From an uncultured Clostridia bacterium (GTDB taxonomy: Bacteria > Bacillota > Clostridia > TANB77 > CAG-508): 64,000 nucleotides of DNA. Made by a program: the position numbers and the translations under genes. This document shows positions 37,312-46,351 of the stretch, piece after piece. Below the pieces are notes generated by a model. That model was given only the letters and a program-made list of their open reading frames with translations. It did not search any database and was not told the origin of the DNA. Location of the stretch: assembly GCA_947385375.1 (NCBI GenBank), contig CANDKR010000003.1, positions 1 through 64,000 of the forward strand. Reading direction: 5' to 3'. The stretch's first letter is position 1; each line of letters opens with the position of its first letter.

Positions 37312-37331
37312 AGTTTAGGCTCTATCTTTTT
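37307..37331 (+). terminator. Terminator after the ECF sigma gene
   Basis: GATAGAG/CTCTATC stem, TTTAGG loop, five T; overlaps the stop codon. Confidence 0.8.
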
Positions 37332-37344
37332 ATTTGGAAAAGTA

Positions 37345-37373
37345 TTGCAATTATTGGAAAGTCGTGGTATAAT
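37345..37373 (+). promoter_or_regulatory. Promoter for rpsF-ssb-rpsR
   Basis: TTGCAA (37345-37350), 17-base spacer, TATAAT (37368-37373). The 88-base leader that follows can fold a small AAAATAG/CTATTTT hairpin; S6:S18 autoregulatory leaders occur at this place in many bacteria, but I cannot confirm the motif here. Confidence 0.75.
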
Positions 37374-37461
37374 GTTTAAGCATAAAAATAGTTTATAGAA
37401 GCTATTTTCCTTACCTGCACTATTAGGGGTGTGGGTTATAATCCAGAAGGAGGTGAAAATA

Positions 37462-37749
37462 ATGAATAAATACGAAACATTATTCATTGTTAATCCAAGT
37501 GTTGAAGACGCAGGAATTAAAGATTTAATTCAAAAATTTTCAGACTTAATTAATAGTGATGGTAAAGTAGAAAGCGCTGAAGTTGTTGGTAAGAAAAAAC
37601 TTGCTTACCCAGTAAAAAAATGCGCTGAAGGTATTTATGTTTTAATTAACTTTGAGTCAGAAGGAACAATTATTACTGAGCTTGAAAGAAATTTCAGAAT
37701 AACAGACGAAGTTATTAAATTCATAGTTATCAGAAAAGACGAAAAATAA
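37462..37749 (+). CDS. rpsF: 30S ribosomal protein S6
   Basis: Platform protein of the small subunit, partner of S18. 95 residues beginning MNKYETLFIVNPSVEDAGI, with the conserved core GKKKLAYPVKKCAEGIYVLI. ATG 37462 follows AGGAGGTG. First gene of the classic rpsF-ssb-rpsR operon. Confidence 0.96.
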   Translation: MNKYETLFIVNPSVEDAGIKDLIQKFSDLINSDGKVESAEVVGKKKLAYPVKKCAEGIYVLINFESEGTIITELERNFRITDEVIKFIVIRKDEK

Positions 37750-37775
37750 AATCTATCTGAAAGGCGGAGCAAAGG

Positions 37776-38207
37776 ATGAACAAAGTAATTTTAATGGGAA
37801 GATTAACAAGAGATCCTGAAGTAAGATATACTCAAACTAATAATACATTAGTTGCTTCTTTCAGTTTGGCTGTAAATAGAAGATTTGCAAGACAAGGTGA
37901 AGAAAGACAAGCAGACTTTATTAATATAGTTGCTTGGAACAAAACTGGAGAATTTTGTAGCAAATACTTCAAAAAAGGTCAACAAGTTGGAGTTATCGGA
38001 AGAATTCAAACTCGTAACTGGGATGATGACCAAGGTCAAAAACATTATGTAACAGAAGTTATTGCAGAAGAAGTATATTTTGCAGATAGCAGAAGAGATG
38101 GTGATGCACCAGCTGCTCCAGCAGGATTTGAGAACTCTTTTGGAAGTACAGTTGCACAAAGTGCAGATTTCCAAGTAGATGCTTCAGATGATGATTTACC
38201 ATTCTAA
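37776..38207 (+). CDS. ssb: Single-stranded DNA-binding protein
   Basis: OB-fold protein (MNKVILMGRLTRDPEVRYT ... FINIVAWNKTGEFCSKYF) with a linker and the acidic C-terminal tip DDDLPF that recruits partner proteins. 143 residues. Between rpsF and rpsR, as usual. Confidence 0.96.
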   Translation: MNKVILMGRLTRDPEVRYTQTNNTLVASFSLAVNRRFARQGEERQADFINIVAWNKTGEFCSKYFKKGQQVGVIGRIQTRNWDDDQGQKHYVTEVIAEEVYFADSRRDGDAPAAPAGFENSFGSTVAQSADFQVDASDDDLPF

Positions 38208-38236
38208 GATTTAAAAAGATTGGAGGTTTTTGAAAA

Positions 38237-38518
38237 ATGGCAGATAAAAAACAAGGAAATAGAAGAAACAGAAATAATCAAGATGATGATTTTAATCCAA
38301 AGTTCAGAAAAATAAGAAAAAAAGTATGTCCATTATGTGGAGATAAAAACTTTGAATTAGATTATAAAAATGCAGAGCAACTTAAAAAATTCATTAATGA
38401 AAAAGGTAAAATATTACCTAGAAGAGCAACAGGTGCTTGTGCAAGACATCAAAGAACTATAACAACTGCTGTTAAAAGAGGAAGACATATTGCAATTATT
38501 CCTTATGCACAAGACTAA
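38237..38518 (+). CDS. rpsR: 30S ribosomal protein S18
   Basis: Small-subunit protein. Zinc-type N terminus with CPLCG and TGACARHQR, plus [10 protein letters not shown] and the basic C terminus. 93 residues, slightly long from its basic start. rplI does not follow. Confidence 0.95.
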   Translation: MADKKQGNRRNRNNQDDDFNPKFRKIRKKVCPLCGDKNFELDYKNAEQLKKFINEKGKILPRRATGACARHQRTITTAVKRGRHIAIIPYAQD

Positions 38519-38558
38519 TTGAAAATGGTGTAACAAAAATTACAATGGAAAAGAAAAA

Positions 38559-38587
38559 GATTGAAGTTTACGCGACAAACTCCAATC
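38559..38587 (+). repeat. Hairpin upstream of the rpsR terminator
   Basis: GATTG-A-AGTTT pairs with AAACT-C-CAATC around loop ACGCGAC. Its role is not clear; it precedes the terminator by 11 bases. Confidence 0.55.
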
Positions 38588-38598
38588 TCTAAACCCAT

Positions 38599-38629
38599 AG
38601 CTGAGAGCAAACTGCTCTTGGCTTTTTTT
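38599..38629 (+). terminator. Terminator after rpsR
   Basis: AGCTGAGAGCA/TGCTCTTGGCT stem (two G-T pairs), AAC loop, T-run. Confidence 0.85.
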
Positions 38630-38692
38630 ATCTCTATAATTATTATATCCTATTTGTATAGTTTTTGTCAATAAATTTAAGAAATAGAAATT

Positions 38693-38722
38693 TTGTATAA
38701 AAACGCGCAAGTTGCCTATAAT
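38693..38722 (+). promoter_or_regulatory. Promoter for the patatin gene
   Basis: TTGTAT (38693-38698), 18-base spacer, TATAAT (38717-38722). Confidence 0.6.
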
Positions 38723-38744
38723 ATTTTTAAGAGGTGTTTTGTAG

Positions 38745-39585
38745 ATGAAGTTAGGATTGGCACTAGCTGGCGGAGGAATGAGAGGAATAGCTCATGCAGG
38801 TTTCTTGAAGGCTTTAGAAGAAAATAATATAAAAATAGATATGGTTGGCGGAACAAGTTCTGGTAGCCATATTGCTTTTTTAATGAGTATACGGATATAA
38901 TTCTAGTGAGATATTTAAGCTTTTTGAAGAGGAGTCAGATAATTTAATAGGGAAAAATTCTAATTCAATTATTCTCAATACATTTTTATTTAATAAAAAA
39001 CTGAAATTAGATGGACTGAGGAGCGGCAAACCCATTGAGAATTTATATGATAGAATTGCAAAAGAAAAGGGAATAAAGTATATAAAAGATATAAAGTTTC
39101 CAATGTTAGTTACTGCAACTAATGTAGTAGATGAGAAAGAATACATTTTTACATCACAAAAATCAGAAGAAAGTACAAAATATATAGATGACATTGAGAT
39201 AGGAAAAGCTATAAGAGCAAGTTCGAGTTTTTCAGTAGTATTTGATCCTTGCACATATAAAGATAAAATATTTTTAGATGGCGGAATATTAGACAATGTG
39301 CCAGTTGATGAAGTTAAAAAGATGGGCGCAGATAAAGTAATTGCTGTCAAGTTTAATAGCGACAAGATAGACAAGTTTAGTAATGTAATGGACATTGCTA
39401 TGAAAACAGTTGATATGATGGGTAACAAGATTTCTGAACTCAATTTATTAAATAGTGATTTAGTAGTAACTATTGATACTGATGGAACAGGTCTTTTAGA
39501 TATCGAAAATTCTGAATATTGTTTCAATTCAGGTTATATTGCGGGTATGAACAATATGGATAAAATTAAAGAATTATTAAAATAA
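38745..39585 (+). CDS. Patatin-like phospholipase, with +1 recoding at CGGA
   Basis: Lipid acyl hydrolase with a Ser-Asp dyad. Oxyanion motif GGGMRG at 9-14, nucleophile Ser39 in GGTSSGS, and DGG (Asp in [10 protein letters not shown]). Frame 0 ends ...FLMSIRI-stop at 38900. Skipping one base at CGG 38892 gives [16 protein letters not shown], where relatives have A-x-GY-x-x-x-E, and the frame then runs to 39585. Product 279 residues. Start ATG 38745 after AGAGGTG. Confidence 0.92.
38892..38895 (+). other. CGGA +1 recoding site in the patatin gene (Gly50)
   Basis: Codons AGT ATA | CGGA | TAT. Frame 0 would stop one codon later (ATA TAA). Confidence 0.92.
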
Positions 39586-39592
39586 AAATTGC

Positions 39593-39621
39593 TTGCAAAA
39601 TGATAAGTAAGAATATATAAT
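39593..39621 (+). promoter_or_regulatory. Promoter for dut
   Basis: TTGCAA (39593-39598), 17-base spacer, TATAAT (39616-39621). Confidence 0.7.
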
Positions 39622-39652
39622 AAAGAAAATGAACTAAGAAGGAGATAATAAA

Positions 39653-40114
39653 ATGGAAAAGAAACGTGGATTTGAAGTAGCAAAAGGATTTGAAAATTCA
39701 GGAATAAATTTACCTGTAAGAAAAACAAAATATTCTGCTGGATATGATATCGAAGCAGCAGAAGATTGTGTGATACCAGCTTATGTAGCAGGAAGCAAGC
39801 CTACACTTGTAAAAACAGGTTTAAAAGCATATATGGAAGATGATGAAATGTTATTATTATATAATAGAAGCTCTAATCCTGGTAAAAAAGGTTTAGTTTT
39901 AGCAAATGGTGTAGGAGTTGTTGACAAAGATTATTATGGAAATCCAGATAATGATGGAGCAATAATGTTTGCATTTTTCAATATGAAACCAGAAGATGTT
40001 GAGATAAAAAAAGGAGATGCAATAGGACAAGCTATTTTCCAAAAATATTTAGTTACTGATGATGATATTGCAAGCGGAGAAAGAGTTGGAGGATTTGGCT
40101 CAACAAGCAAATAG
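39653..40114 (+). CDS. dut: dUTP diphosphatase
   Basis: Hydrolyses dUTP to keep uracil out of DNA. Trimeric-dUTPase motifs: SAGYDIEAAED, NRSSNPGKKGLVLANGVGVVD and C-terminal VGGFGSTSK. 153 residues. Functionally complements the uracil-DNA glycosylase at 16233. Confidence 0.92.
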   Translation: MEKKRGFEVAKGFENSGINLPVRKTKYSAGYDIEAAEDCVIPAYVAGSKPTLVKTGLKAYMEDDEMLLLYNRSSNPGKKGLVLANGVGVVDKDYYGNPDNDGAIMFAFFNMKPEDVEIKKGDAIGQAIFQKYLVTDDDIASGERVGGFGSTSK

Positions 40115-40135
40115 TAGTACTTATTTTACGATTCA

Positions 40136-40166
40136 AAAAATGCAGCTATATTACAGCTGCATTTTT
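40136..40166. terminator. Bidirectional terminator between dut and coaD
   Basis: AAAAATGCAGCT/AGCTGCATTTTT stem with seven-base loop. Confidence 0.9.
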
Positions 40167-40167
40167 G

Positions 40168-40632
40168 TTATTTTATCAAATCATATATTTCTGGTGGAAC
40201 AAGTTTTGATACGTCTTTTCCAAAGTTCATAAATTGAACTACCATACTAGAACTGACTGCTCCCCATTTACCAGATCTAACATATATTGTATCAAGTCCT
40301 GAAAGCTCTTCATTGATTAGAGCAATATTCTCTTCGTAATCGTAGTCAATACCATTTCTAATACCTCTAATCAAGAAAGTTGAATCAAATTCTTTGGCTT
40401 TATCAATTGAAAGATTTGAATATGCAATGACTGAGACATTGTTTATTCCTTCACGTGCTAAGACTTTTTCAATTGCATTTTTCATTATTTCTGAGTCAAA
40501 CTTTCGAGTTTTATTAGAATTAATACCGATTCCTACAATAACTTTATCAAATAATTCGCTTGACTTTTTCACAACGTGCAAATGCCCATTTGTAAAGGGG
40601 TCAAAGCTACCTGCATAAAAACCTGTTTTCAT
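40168..40632 (-). CDS. coaD: Pantetheine-phosphate adenylyltransferase
   Basis: Fourth step of coenzyme A synthesis. GFYAGSFDPFTNGHLHVVKK holds the nucleotidyltransferase T/HxGH motif, and RSGKWGAVSSSMV resembles the ISSS motif. 154 residues. ATG 40632 is six bases after GAGGTG on the minus strand; the GTG nine bases earlier lies in that ribosome binding site. Active-site segment RGIRNGIDYDYE matches R-G-[LI]-R--D--E. Confidence 0.9.
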   Translation of the reverse strand: MKTGFYAGSFDPFTNGHLHVVKKSSELFDKVIVGIGINSNKTRKFDSEIMKNAIEKVLAREGINNVSVIAYSNLSIDKAKEFDSTFLIRGIRNGIDYDYEENIALINEELSGLDTIYVRSGKWGAVSSSMVVQFMNFGKDVSKLVPPEIYDLIK

Positions 40633-40723
40633 AAAATTCACCTCACTTTCTTAGTATAGCACAATATTACATAAAGCGCAAACAAAACTTGACATAAAAA
40701 TGTAACAAATTTGTAATAATTAC

Positions 40724-40752
40724 GTGACATATAGTGCTTTTTGTGATATAAT
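40724..40752 (+). promoter_or_regulatory. Promoter for the second ftsZ
   Basis: GTGACA (40724-40729), 17-base spacer, TATAAT (40747-40752). The 10-base palindrome ACAAATTTGT just upstream (40704-40713) could be an operator. Confidence 0.65.
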
Positions 40753-40787
40753 AATAAAGCTAGAAAATAAAAGAGAGGAAGTTGTTA

Positions 40788-41750
40788 ATGGAAAAGCGTG
40801 GTATTGACAATAATCAAAAAATAATAAGACTAAAAGTTATAGGTGTAGGTGGTGCAGGAAATAATGCGATTAACAGAATGGTAGAAGACGACGTTAAAAA
40901 TGTTGAGTTTATTTCTATAAATACTGAAACTAGAATTTTGAAATTATCAGAAGCTGATAGAGTTATTCAAATAGGTAGACAAACTACTGGTGGACTAAGT
41001 ACTGGTGGTATTGTAGAAGTTGGAGAAAAATCAGCAAGAGAGAATATTGAAGATATAGAAAAAGCTTTATATAATACAGACATGTTGTTTATTGCAGCAG
41101 GAATGGGTGGCGGAACTGGTACTGGTGCAGCTCCAGTAGTTGCAGAAGTAGCTAAGAAAATGGGCATTTTAACTATTGGTGTTGTTACAAAACCATTTAT
41201 TTTTGAAGGCATAAGAAAAATGAATCAAGCAAAAAAAGGTATAGCAGAGCTTAAGAAAAATGTTGATGCTCTTATAGTTATTTCTAATGACAAACTTCTT
41301 AAAAATATAGAGAAAAATAGTACAATAATTGAAGCTTTTAAACTTGCTGATAATACACTAAAACAAGGTGTTATAGGTATTACAAATTTATTAAATTCAA
41401 CAGGTCTTGTAAATGTTGACTTTAATGATGTAAGAACAGTTATGAGCAATACTGGAATGGCACATTTAGGTATGTGTGAAGCAACTGGAGAGAATGCTAT
41501 AAAAGATTCTGTAAAAGGTGCTGTTGAAAATTCACTTTCTGAAACAAAAATAAATGGGGCAAAAGGTGTAATTGTAAATATTGCAGGTGCTGATGAGATT
41601 TCACTTATCGATATAAATTCTGCTTTAATAACGATTGGAGATAGCATTGATGAGAATGCAACAGTAATATTTGGTACAATAATTGATCCAAAACTAAAAA
41701 ATAAAATTGTTACTACTGTTATTGCAACAGGTGTTGAAGATATAGAATAG
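40788..41750 (+). CDS. Second FtsZ paralogue lacking the C-terminal tail
   Basis: 320-residue FtsZ-like GTPase. Nucleotide motifs [13 protein letters not shown] and [13 protein letters not shown] and the T7 loop NVDFNDVRTVM are intact, so polymerisation is plausible. It differs at the GLGAGG loop (GLSTGG) and ends at VEDIE without linker or the DIPAFLR-type peptide. It cannot bind FtsA or SepF by that route. Lies far from the division cluster, before an LD-carboxypeptidase gene. ATG 40788 chosen after GAGAGGAAG. Could be a sporulation-specific or regulatory FtsZ. Confidence 0.9.
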   Translation: MEKRGIDNNQKIIRLKVIGVGGAGNNAINRMVEDDVKNVEFISINTETRILKLSEADRVIQIGRQTTGGLSTGGIVEVGEKSARENIEDIEKALYNTDMLFIAAGMGGGTGTGAAPVVAEVAKKMGILTIGVVTKPFIFEGIRKMNQAKKGIAELKKNVDALIVISNDKLLKNIEKNSTIIEAFKLADNTLKQGVIGITNLLNSTGLVNVDFNDVRTVMSNTGMAHLGMCEATGENAIKDSVKGAVENSLSETKINGAKGVIVNIAGADEISLIDINSALITIGDSIDENATVIFGTIIDPKLKNKIVTTVIATGVEDIE

Positions 41751-41787
41751 TTGTGATAAAATATACAAATGAAGAGGAGTAATAGAT

Positions 41788-42711
41788 ATGATAATTCCAG
41801 CAAAATTGCAAAAAGGTGATACAGTATTAGTTGTATCAGTTAGTAATTCAATATTAGAAAAAGATAAAGAATATATTGATAAATCTACAAAAATGCTTGA
41901 AAACTTAGGTTTAAAGTTGGATTTTTCAAAGAATTCTTTTTCTAATTTTACGGGGTATGGAGCAACTGTTTTTGAAAAAGCAGAAGATATAAATGAAGGC
42001 TTTAGAAACCCAAAATACAAAATGATTTTTATAGCAAAGGGTGGAGGAAATTCAAATTCACTTTTTGATTATTTAGATTATGAAGTGATTAAGAATAATC
42101 CTAAGATTATATGCGGTTTTAGTGATTCTACTTCAATCACGAATATGATTACAGAAAAAACGGGACTTATAACTTTCAATGGTCCGACTTTCAAATCCCT
42201 TTCTTCTTGGGAGACAGATTACGCATATAGATGGTTTGAAGAAAGATTTATGAAAGATAATTTAAGCTTAGCAGATAAAGATGATGAGTTTTATATTGTT
42301 AAAGAGGGCTGTGCAGAAGGTGAGCTTATAGGTGGGAACTTAAGCCTTACTACTAAAATGGTTTCTGGTAAATACAATCTAAACTTTGACAATAAAATTT
42401 TATTTATTGAAGAACTTGGATACGAAGCAGAACCAGCAATTTGTAGTGGAAATTTATACTATATGAAGCAAAATGGAGTATTTGACAAGATAAAAGGTAT
42501 ATGGGTAGGCTTTTATGAGAATGAAGAAATAAAAGTTGAACTCGAAAAAATTTTAATTGATGTTTTAGGAGATGATTACAATATTCCTATCATAAAATCA
42601 AATAATTTTGGGCATACCGAAAAGAAAATGATTATACCGATAGGAACGAAAGTAAAAATAGATACAAATTCACAAAATATGATAACACTATTAGAAAAAT
42701 GTGTTAAATAG
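41788..42711 (+). CDS. LD-carboxypeptidase, S66 family
   Basis: Serine peptidase cleaving the L-Lys/Dap-D-Ala bond of muropeptides, or a MccF-type immunity peptidase. Nucleophile in CGFSDSTSI, with LIGGNLS, FIEELGYEAEP and the histidine in NNFGHTEKK completing the Ser-Glu-His triad pattern. 307 residues. Lies after the ftsZ paralogue and 17 bases before mgtE. Confidence 0.88.
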   Translation: MIIPAKLQKGDTVLVVSVSNSILEKDKEYIDKSTKMLENLGLKLDFSKNSFSNFTGYGATVFEKAEDINEGFRNPKYKMIFIAKGGGNSNSLFDYLDYEVIKNNPKIICGFSDSTSITNMITEKTGLITFNGPTFKSLSSWETDYAYRWFEERFMKDNLSLADKDDEFYIVKEGCAEGELIGGNLSLTTKMVSGKYNLNFDNKILFIEELGYEAEPAICSGNLYYMKQNGVFDKIKGIWVGFYENEEIKVELEKILIDVLGDDYNIPIIKSNNFGHTEKKMIIPIGTKVKIDTNSQNMITLLEKCVK

Positions 42712-42728
42712 AAAAGGAGGGAATCAGT

Positions 42729-44087
42729 ATGAGTGAAGAAAATTTAGAAGTAGAGAAAGAAAAAATATTAAACTTTATTGAAAACAAGAAGTTTAATGAT
42801 TTAAGAAAATATTTAGAAGATGTTAATCCAGCTGATTTCCCGAGTATGTTTGAAGAATTAGAGGAAGAAGAACAAGTTTTGCTAATATATAGATTGCTTT
42901 CAAAAGAGCAGGCGGCAGAGGTATTTGCAGAACTTGATTCAGATGTGCAAGAAAATCTAATAAATGCGTTTACAGATAAAGAGCTTAAAAACATCGTAGA
43001 TGAGCTTTTTATGGACGATACAGTAGATTTGATTGAGGAAATGCCATCAAATGTTGTAAAACGTATTTTGAATAATATCAATAAAACAGACAGAAAGGTC
43101 ATAAATGAACTTTTGAATTATCCAGAAGATAGTGCTGGAAGTATTATGACTACTGAGTTCATAGACTTAAAAGAAAATATGACTGTTGAAGAAGCCTTTA
43201 ACAAAATAAAAAAAATAGGGCTTCAAAAAGAAACAGTATATAATTGCTATGTTTTAAGTGTTGACAGGAAAATTAAAGGTGTAATTGATATTAAAGAACT
43301 TCTAATTGCGGAACGTGAAAGTAAATTAAAAGATATAATGGATACTAATGTCCTTACAGTTTCAACTTTAGAGGATCAAGAGGAAGTAGCAAAAATGTTT
43401 GATAAGTATAATATGTATGCACTTCCAGTAGTAGACCAAGAAAATCGTTTAGTTGGTATTGTTACTATTGATGACGCTATTGATGTTATGCAAGAAGAGA
43501 CTTCTGAAGACTTTGAGTTAATGGCTGCTATGACACCAACAGAAGAGACTTATTTTAAAACAGGAGTATTTAAACATGCTAAAAACAGAATAGTATGGCT
43601 TTTAGTACTTATGCTTTCTTCAATGGTTACAGGTTCAATAATAACACATTATGAAGAAGCGTTTGCGGCAGTACCAGTACTTGTTGCATTTATACCAATG
43701 CTTATGGGGACAGGTGGTAATTGTGGCTCACAAAGTTCAACACTTATTATACGTGGATTAGCAATGGACGAGATTAGATTAAAAGATTATTTCAAAGCTT
43801 TATGGAAAGAATTTAGGGTTTCAATTGTTGTTGGTATAATCTTAGCAATTGCAAATGGAATTAGAATTTGTATGCAATATCAAGACCCAAAACTTGCATT
43901 AGTAGTAGGACTTACTATTATTGGTGTTGTTATGCTTTCAAAGGCGTTAGGTTGCAGTTTGCCAATGCTTGCTAAAAAATTAAAACTTGATCCTGCAATT
44001 ATGGCAGCACCACTTATTACTACAATAGTTGATACTTGTTCAGTACTACTATTCTTCCAAATCGCAGTTGCCATACTACATATTTAA
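42729..44087 (+). CDS. mgtE: Magnesium transporter MgtE
   Basis: Mg2+ channel gated by cytoplasmic N and CBS domains. N domain about 1-125, two CBS domains about 130-255 (MDTNVLTVSTLEDQEEVAKMFDKY), then five membrane helices with PMLMGTGGNCGSQSSTLIIRG, the conserved pore region. 452 residues. The stop codon lies within the left arm of a long palindrome (44079-44202). Confidence 0.93.
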   Translation: MSEENLEVEKEKILNFIENKKFNDLRKYLEDVNPADFPSMFEELEEEEQVLLIYRLLSKEQAAEVFAELDSDVQENLINAFTDKELKNIVDELFMDDTVDLIEEMPSNVVKRILNNINKTDRKVINELLNYPEDSAGSIMTTEFIDLKENMTVEEAFNKIKKIGLQKETVYNCYVLSVDRKIKGVIDIKELLIAERESKLKDIMDTNVLTVSTLEDQEEVAKMFDKYNMYALPVVDQENRLVGIVTIDDAIDVMQEETSEDFELMAAMTPTEETYFKTGVFKHAKNRIVWLLVLMLSSMVTGSIITHYEEAFAAVPVLVAFIPMLMGTGGNCGSQSSTLIIRGLAMDEIRLKDYFKALWKEFRVSIVVGIILAIANGIRICMQYQDPKLALVVGLTIIGVVMLSKALGCSLPMLAKKLKLDPAIMAAPLITTIVDTCSVLLFFQIAVAILHI

Positions 44088-44202
44088 AATAAACGTCGCC
44101 TAACTGCGTTATCGGATATAAAAACGCAGTTACATACACTCCGTATGCGCCTTTGCCTTTTTATATCCTGCTGCCTTGTTATGCTCGTTTCTTTTAAATA
44201 TG
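44079..44202. repeat. 124-base imperfect palindrome (MITE-like) at the 3' end of mgtE
   Basis: Outer arms CATATTTAAAATAAACG and CGTTTCTTTTAAATATG are inverted; inner arms GGATATAAAAA and TTTTTATATCC also pair, and CATAC/GTATG forms the tip. The middle is GC-richer than its surroundings. It has no T-run, so it is not a plain terminator. Best guess: a nonautonomous insertion or structured repeat that supplied the end of mgtE. Confidence 0.6.
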
Positions 44203-44270
44203 TTGGTTTAATTAAAAATTTAATACTTTTTTAATGTATATAATATAAAATACTTAAAAAGGAGAAGCCT

Positions 44271-44939
44271 ATGAGAGTATTAATTGTAGAAGACGATAAG
44301 ATTTTGGCTAGAACAATAGAGCAATGTTTATCAGATAAGTATGATATTGATAAAGCTTATGATGGTGAAGAAGGTGTTATGTATGCAGAACAAGCTATTT
44401 ATGATGTTATTATTTTAGATGTAATGATGCCTATTATGAATGGTTATGAGGTGCTACAAACCTTAAGAAAAAATAAAATATTTACACCAGTTTTAATGCT
44501 TACTGCAAAGGGTACAGTTTCAGATAAAGTACAAGGTTTAAAAAGCGGTGCAGATGATTATTTAGTAAAACCTTTTAATAGAGAAGAATTGCTTGCTAGG
44601 ATTGAAGCAATACTTAGAAGAGCCACAGGTAATTATGGAAATAATACGGTCGAATATAAAGATATGGTGATTGACTTAAATAGTAGAACAATTAATATAA
44701 ATGGAGAAGAAATTTTTTTACAAGGAAAACAGTTTGATATGCTGGAATATCTAGTAAATTCAAAAAATACGATTGTAACTAAAGACCAAATTTTTGATAA
44801 AATTTGGGGGTTCGATTCAGAAACTACAACAAATGTTATTGAAGTATATGCAAGTGGAATTAGAAAAGAATTAAAGAAAAGTGGCTATGACAAATATCTT
44901 AAGACAATAAGAGGAGCTGGATATATCTGGTCTGAATAG
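44271..44939 (+). CDS. OmpR-family response regulator
   Basis: Receiver domain with acidic pair Glu7/Asp8/Asp9, phosphorylation site Asp50 (VIILDVMMP), and Lys in KPFNREELLARI; C-terminal winged-helix DNA-binding domain (about 125-220). 222 residues. Twelve bases before the histidine kinase gene. Possibly controlled by the extended -10 TGTATATAAT at 44235-44244. Confidence 0.93.
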   Translation: MRVLIVEDDKILARTIEQCLSDKYDIDKAYDGEEGVMYAEQAIYDVIILDVMMPIMNGYEVLQTLRKNKIFTPVLMLTAKGTVSDKVQGLKSGADDYLVKPFNREELLARIEAILRRATGNYGNNTVEYKDMVIDLNSRTININGEEIFLQGKQFDMLEYLVNSKNTIVTKDQIFDKIWGFDSETTTNVIEVYASGIRKELKKSGYDKYLKTIRGAGYIWSE

Positions 44940-44951
44940 AGAGGGATAGCA

Positions 44952-46266
44952 ATGACCTTAAAAAAGCAATTAGTAATACATATGGTATATAATTTAATAG
45001 CTTTTGCAATAATATTTTCAATTTTTGGACTTATTGTTGCAAGTATGTTTAAGTTTATAACATATAGTTCATTAGACAAAGAGCTTTTAGATACTGCAAA
45101 TGTATTTATAAATGACGGTAAAAAAATGGAGGCAATTTCGGAATATTTTTTAGAAGACAAGTATGCAGATTTTGAAATTTTCGAAAAAGAGTTAAGAGAT
45201 ATTAGAGATTATAACTTAGCAAGAAAAGTTACAAACCCTAAGTATACAGTTATAATAAGAAATAATGAATTACAAATCATAAATAATGATGATTTAGGTA
45301 GATTTTATGAAGAGTATAATGAATTAGTAGATTTTGACAATGAAAATCTAGAAAAAGTATATAACCTGAATTTGAATAATGGTGTATATTATAGGGCTAT
45401 CAATGTCAAATTAGATAGCAGTAATCCAGAGGATATAAGATATGTACAGATTTTGCTTAATTCAGAAAGTGAGAGATTATTAATTGATAGTTTTGGAAGT
45501 CTTATTGCTTCTAGTGTAGTAGTTGGTATTACTCTTTCAATTATTGCAAGTTATATATTATCAATAAAGACTTTGAAACCTATTGAAATTGCTTTCGAAA
45601 AACAAGCGGAATTTGTTCAAAATGCTTCACATGAGCTTAGAACACCGCTTACTATTATTCAAGCTAAACAAGAGTTGTTACTTACAGAGCCTAATAGTAA
45701 GATAGTAGACAAATCAGAAGAAATAGCGCTTACCTTAAGTGAAACAAAGAGATTATCTAACCTCACAAAAGACCTTATGACACTTGCTTCTTCAAATAAG
45801 ATGATACTAAATAAAGAAGAGGTTGATATAGATGAACTGATTAAAAATACTGTAAATCCATACATTGAATTTGCAAATTTATCAGAAAAAGAGATAAAAT
45901 TAGATTTGAAATATGGAAAAAATATAGATATTGATGTAAATAAAATTCAGCAATTACTTATAATTCTTTTAGATAATGCACTTAAATACACTGAAAATGG
46001 CGATAACATTGAAATTGCAAGTTCCTTAAAAGATGGAAAATGTAATATTGAAGTTAGAGATACTGGTATTGGTATAAGTGATGAAGGACTAAAAGAAGTA
46101 TTTACAAGATTTTATAGAGAAGACAGTGCAAGAAGCAGAGAAACAGGAGGAAGTGGACTTCGGACTTTCTATTGCAGATACAATAGTAAAAGCACATAAT
46201 GGAAGTATAAAGGCTATGCACAATACTCCAAAAGGAACTATTTTTACAGTTAGATTATCAAGATAA
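44952..46266 (+). CDS. Membrane sensor histidine kinase, with +1 recoding at CGGA
   Basis: Two membrane helices (about 10-35 and 180-203) flank an extracellular sensor region. Phospho-acceptor His227 in NASHELRTPLTI, N box LLDNALKYT, G1 DTGIGISDEG, F box RFYRED. Frame 0 ends just past the G2 box as GGSGLRTFYC. Skipping one base at CGG 46161 gives GGSGL-GLSIADTIVKAHNG, the canonical G2 box, and runs to 46266. Product 437 residues. Without recoding the kinase would lack its ATP lid glycines. Confidence 0.93.
46161..46164 (+). other. CGGA +1 recoding site in the histidine kinase (Gly404)
   Basis: Codons GGA CTT | CGGA | CTT. Gly404 is the second glycine of the G2 box GLGL. Confidence 0.94.
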
Positions 46267-46290
46267 TTACTGGAAAAAATAAAAAAACTA

Positions 46291-46319
46291 TTGTAAAAAA
46301 AATTGCTATTTGATACAAT
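46291..46319 (+). promoter_or_regulatory. Promoter for the gene at 46352
   Basis: TTGTAA (46291-46296), 17-base spacer, TACAAT (46314-46319). Confidence 0.6.
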
Positions 46320-46351
46320 ACTTAGGTAAAATATATCAAAAGAGGAAAAAT

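Noticed and set aside
37374-37461. Firm call of an S6:S18 leader riboregulator
   Set aside because: A hairpin exists but I cannot confirm the conserved core motif.
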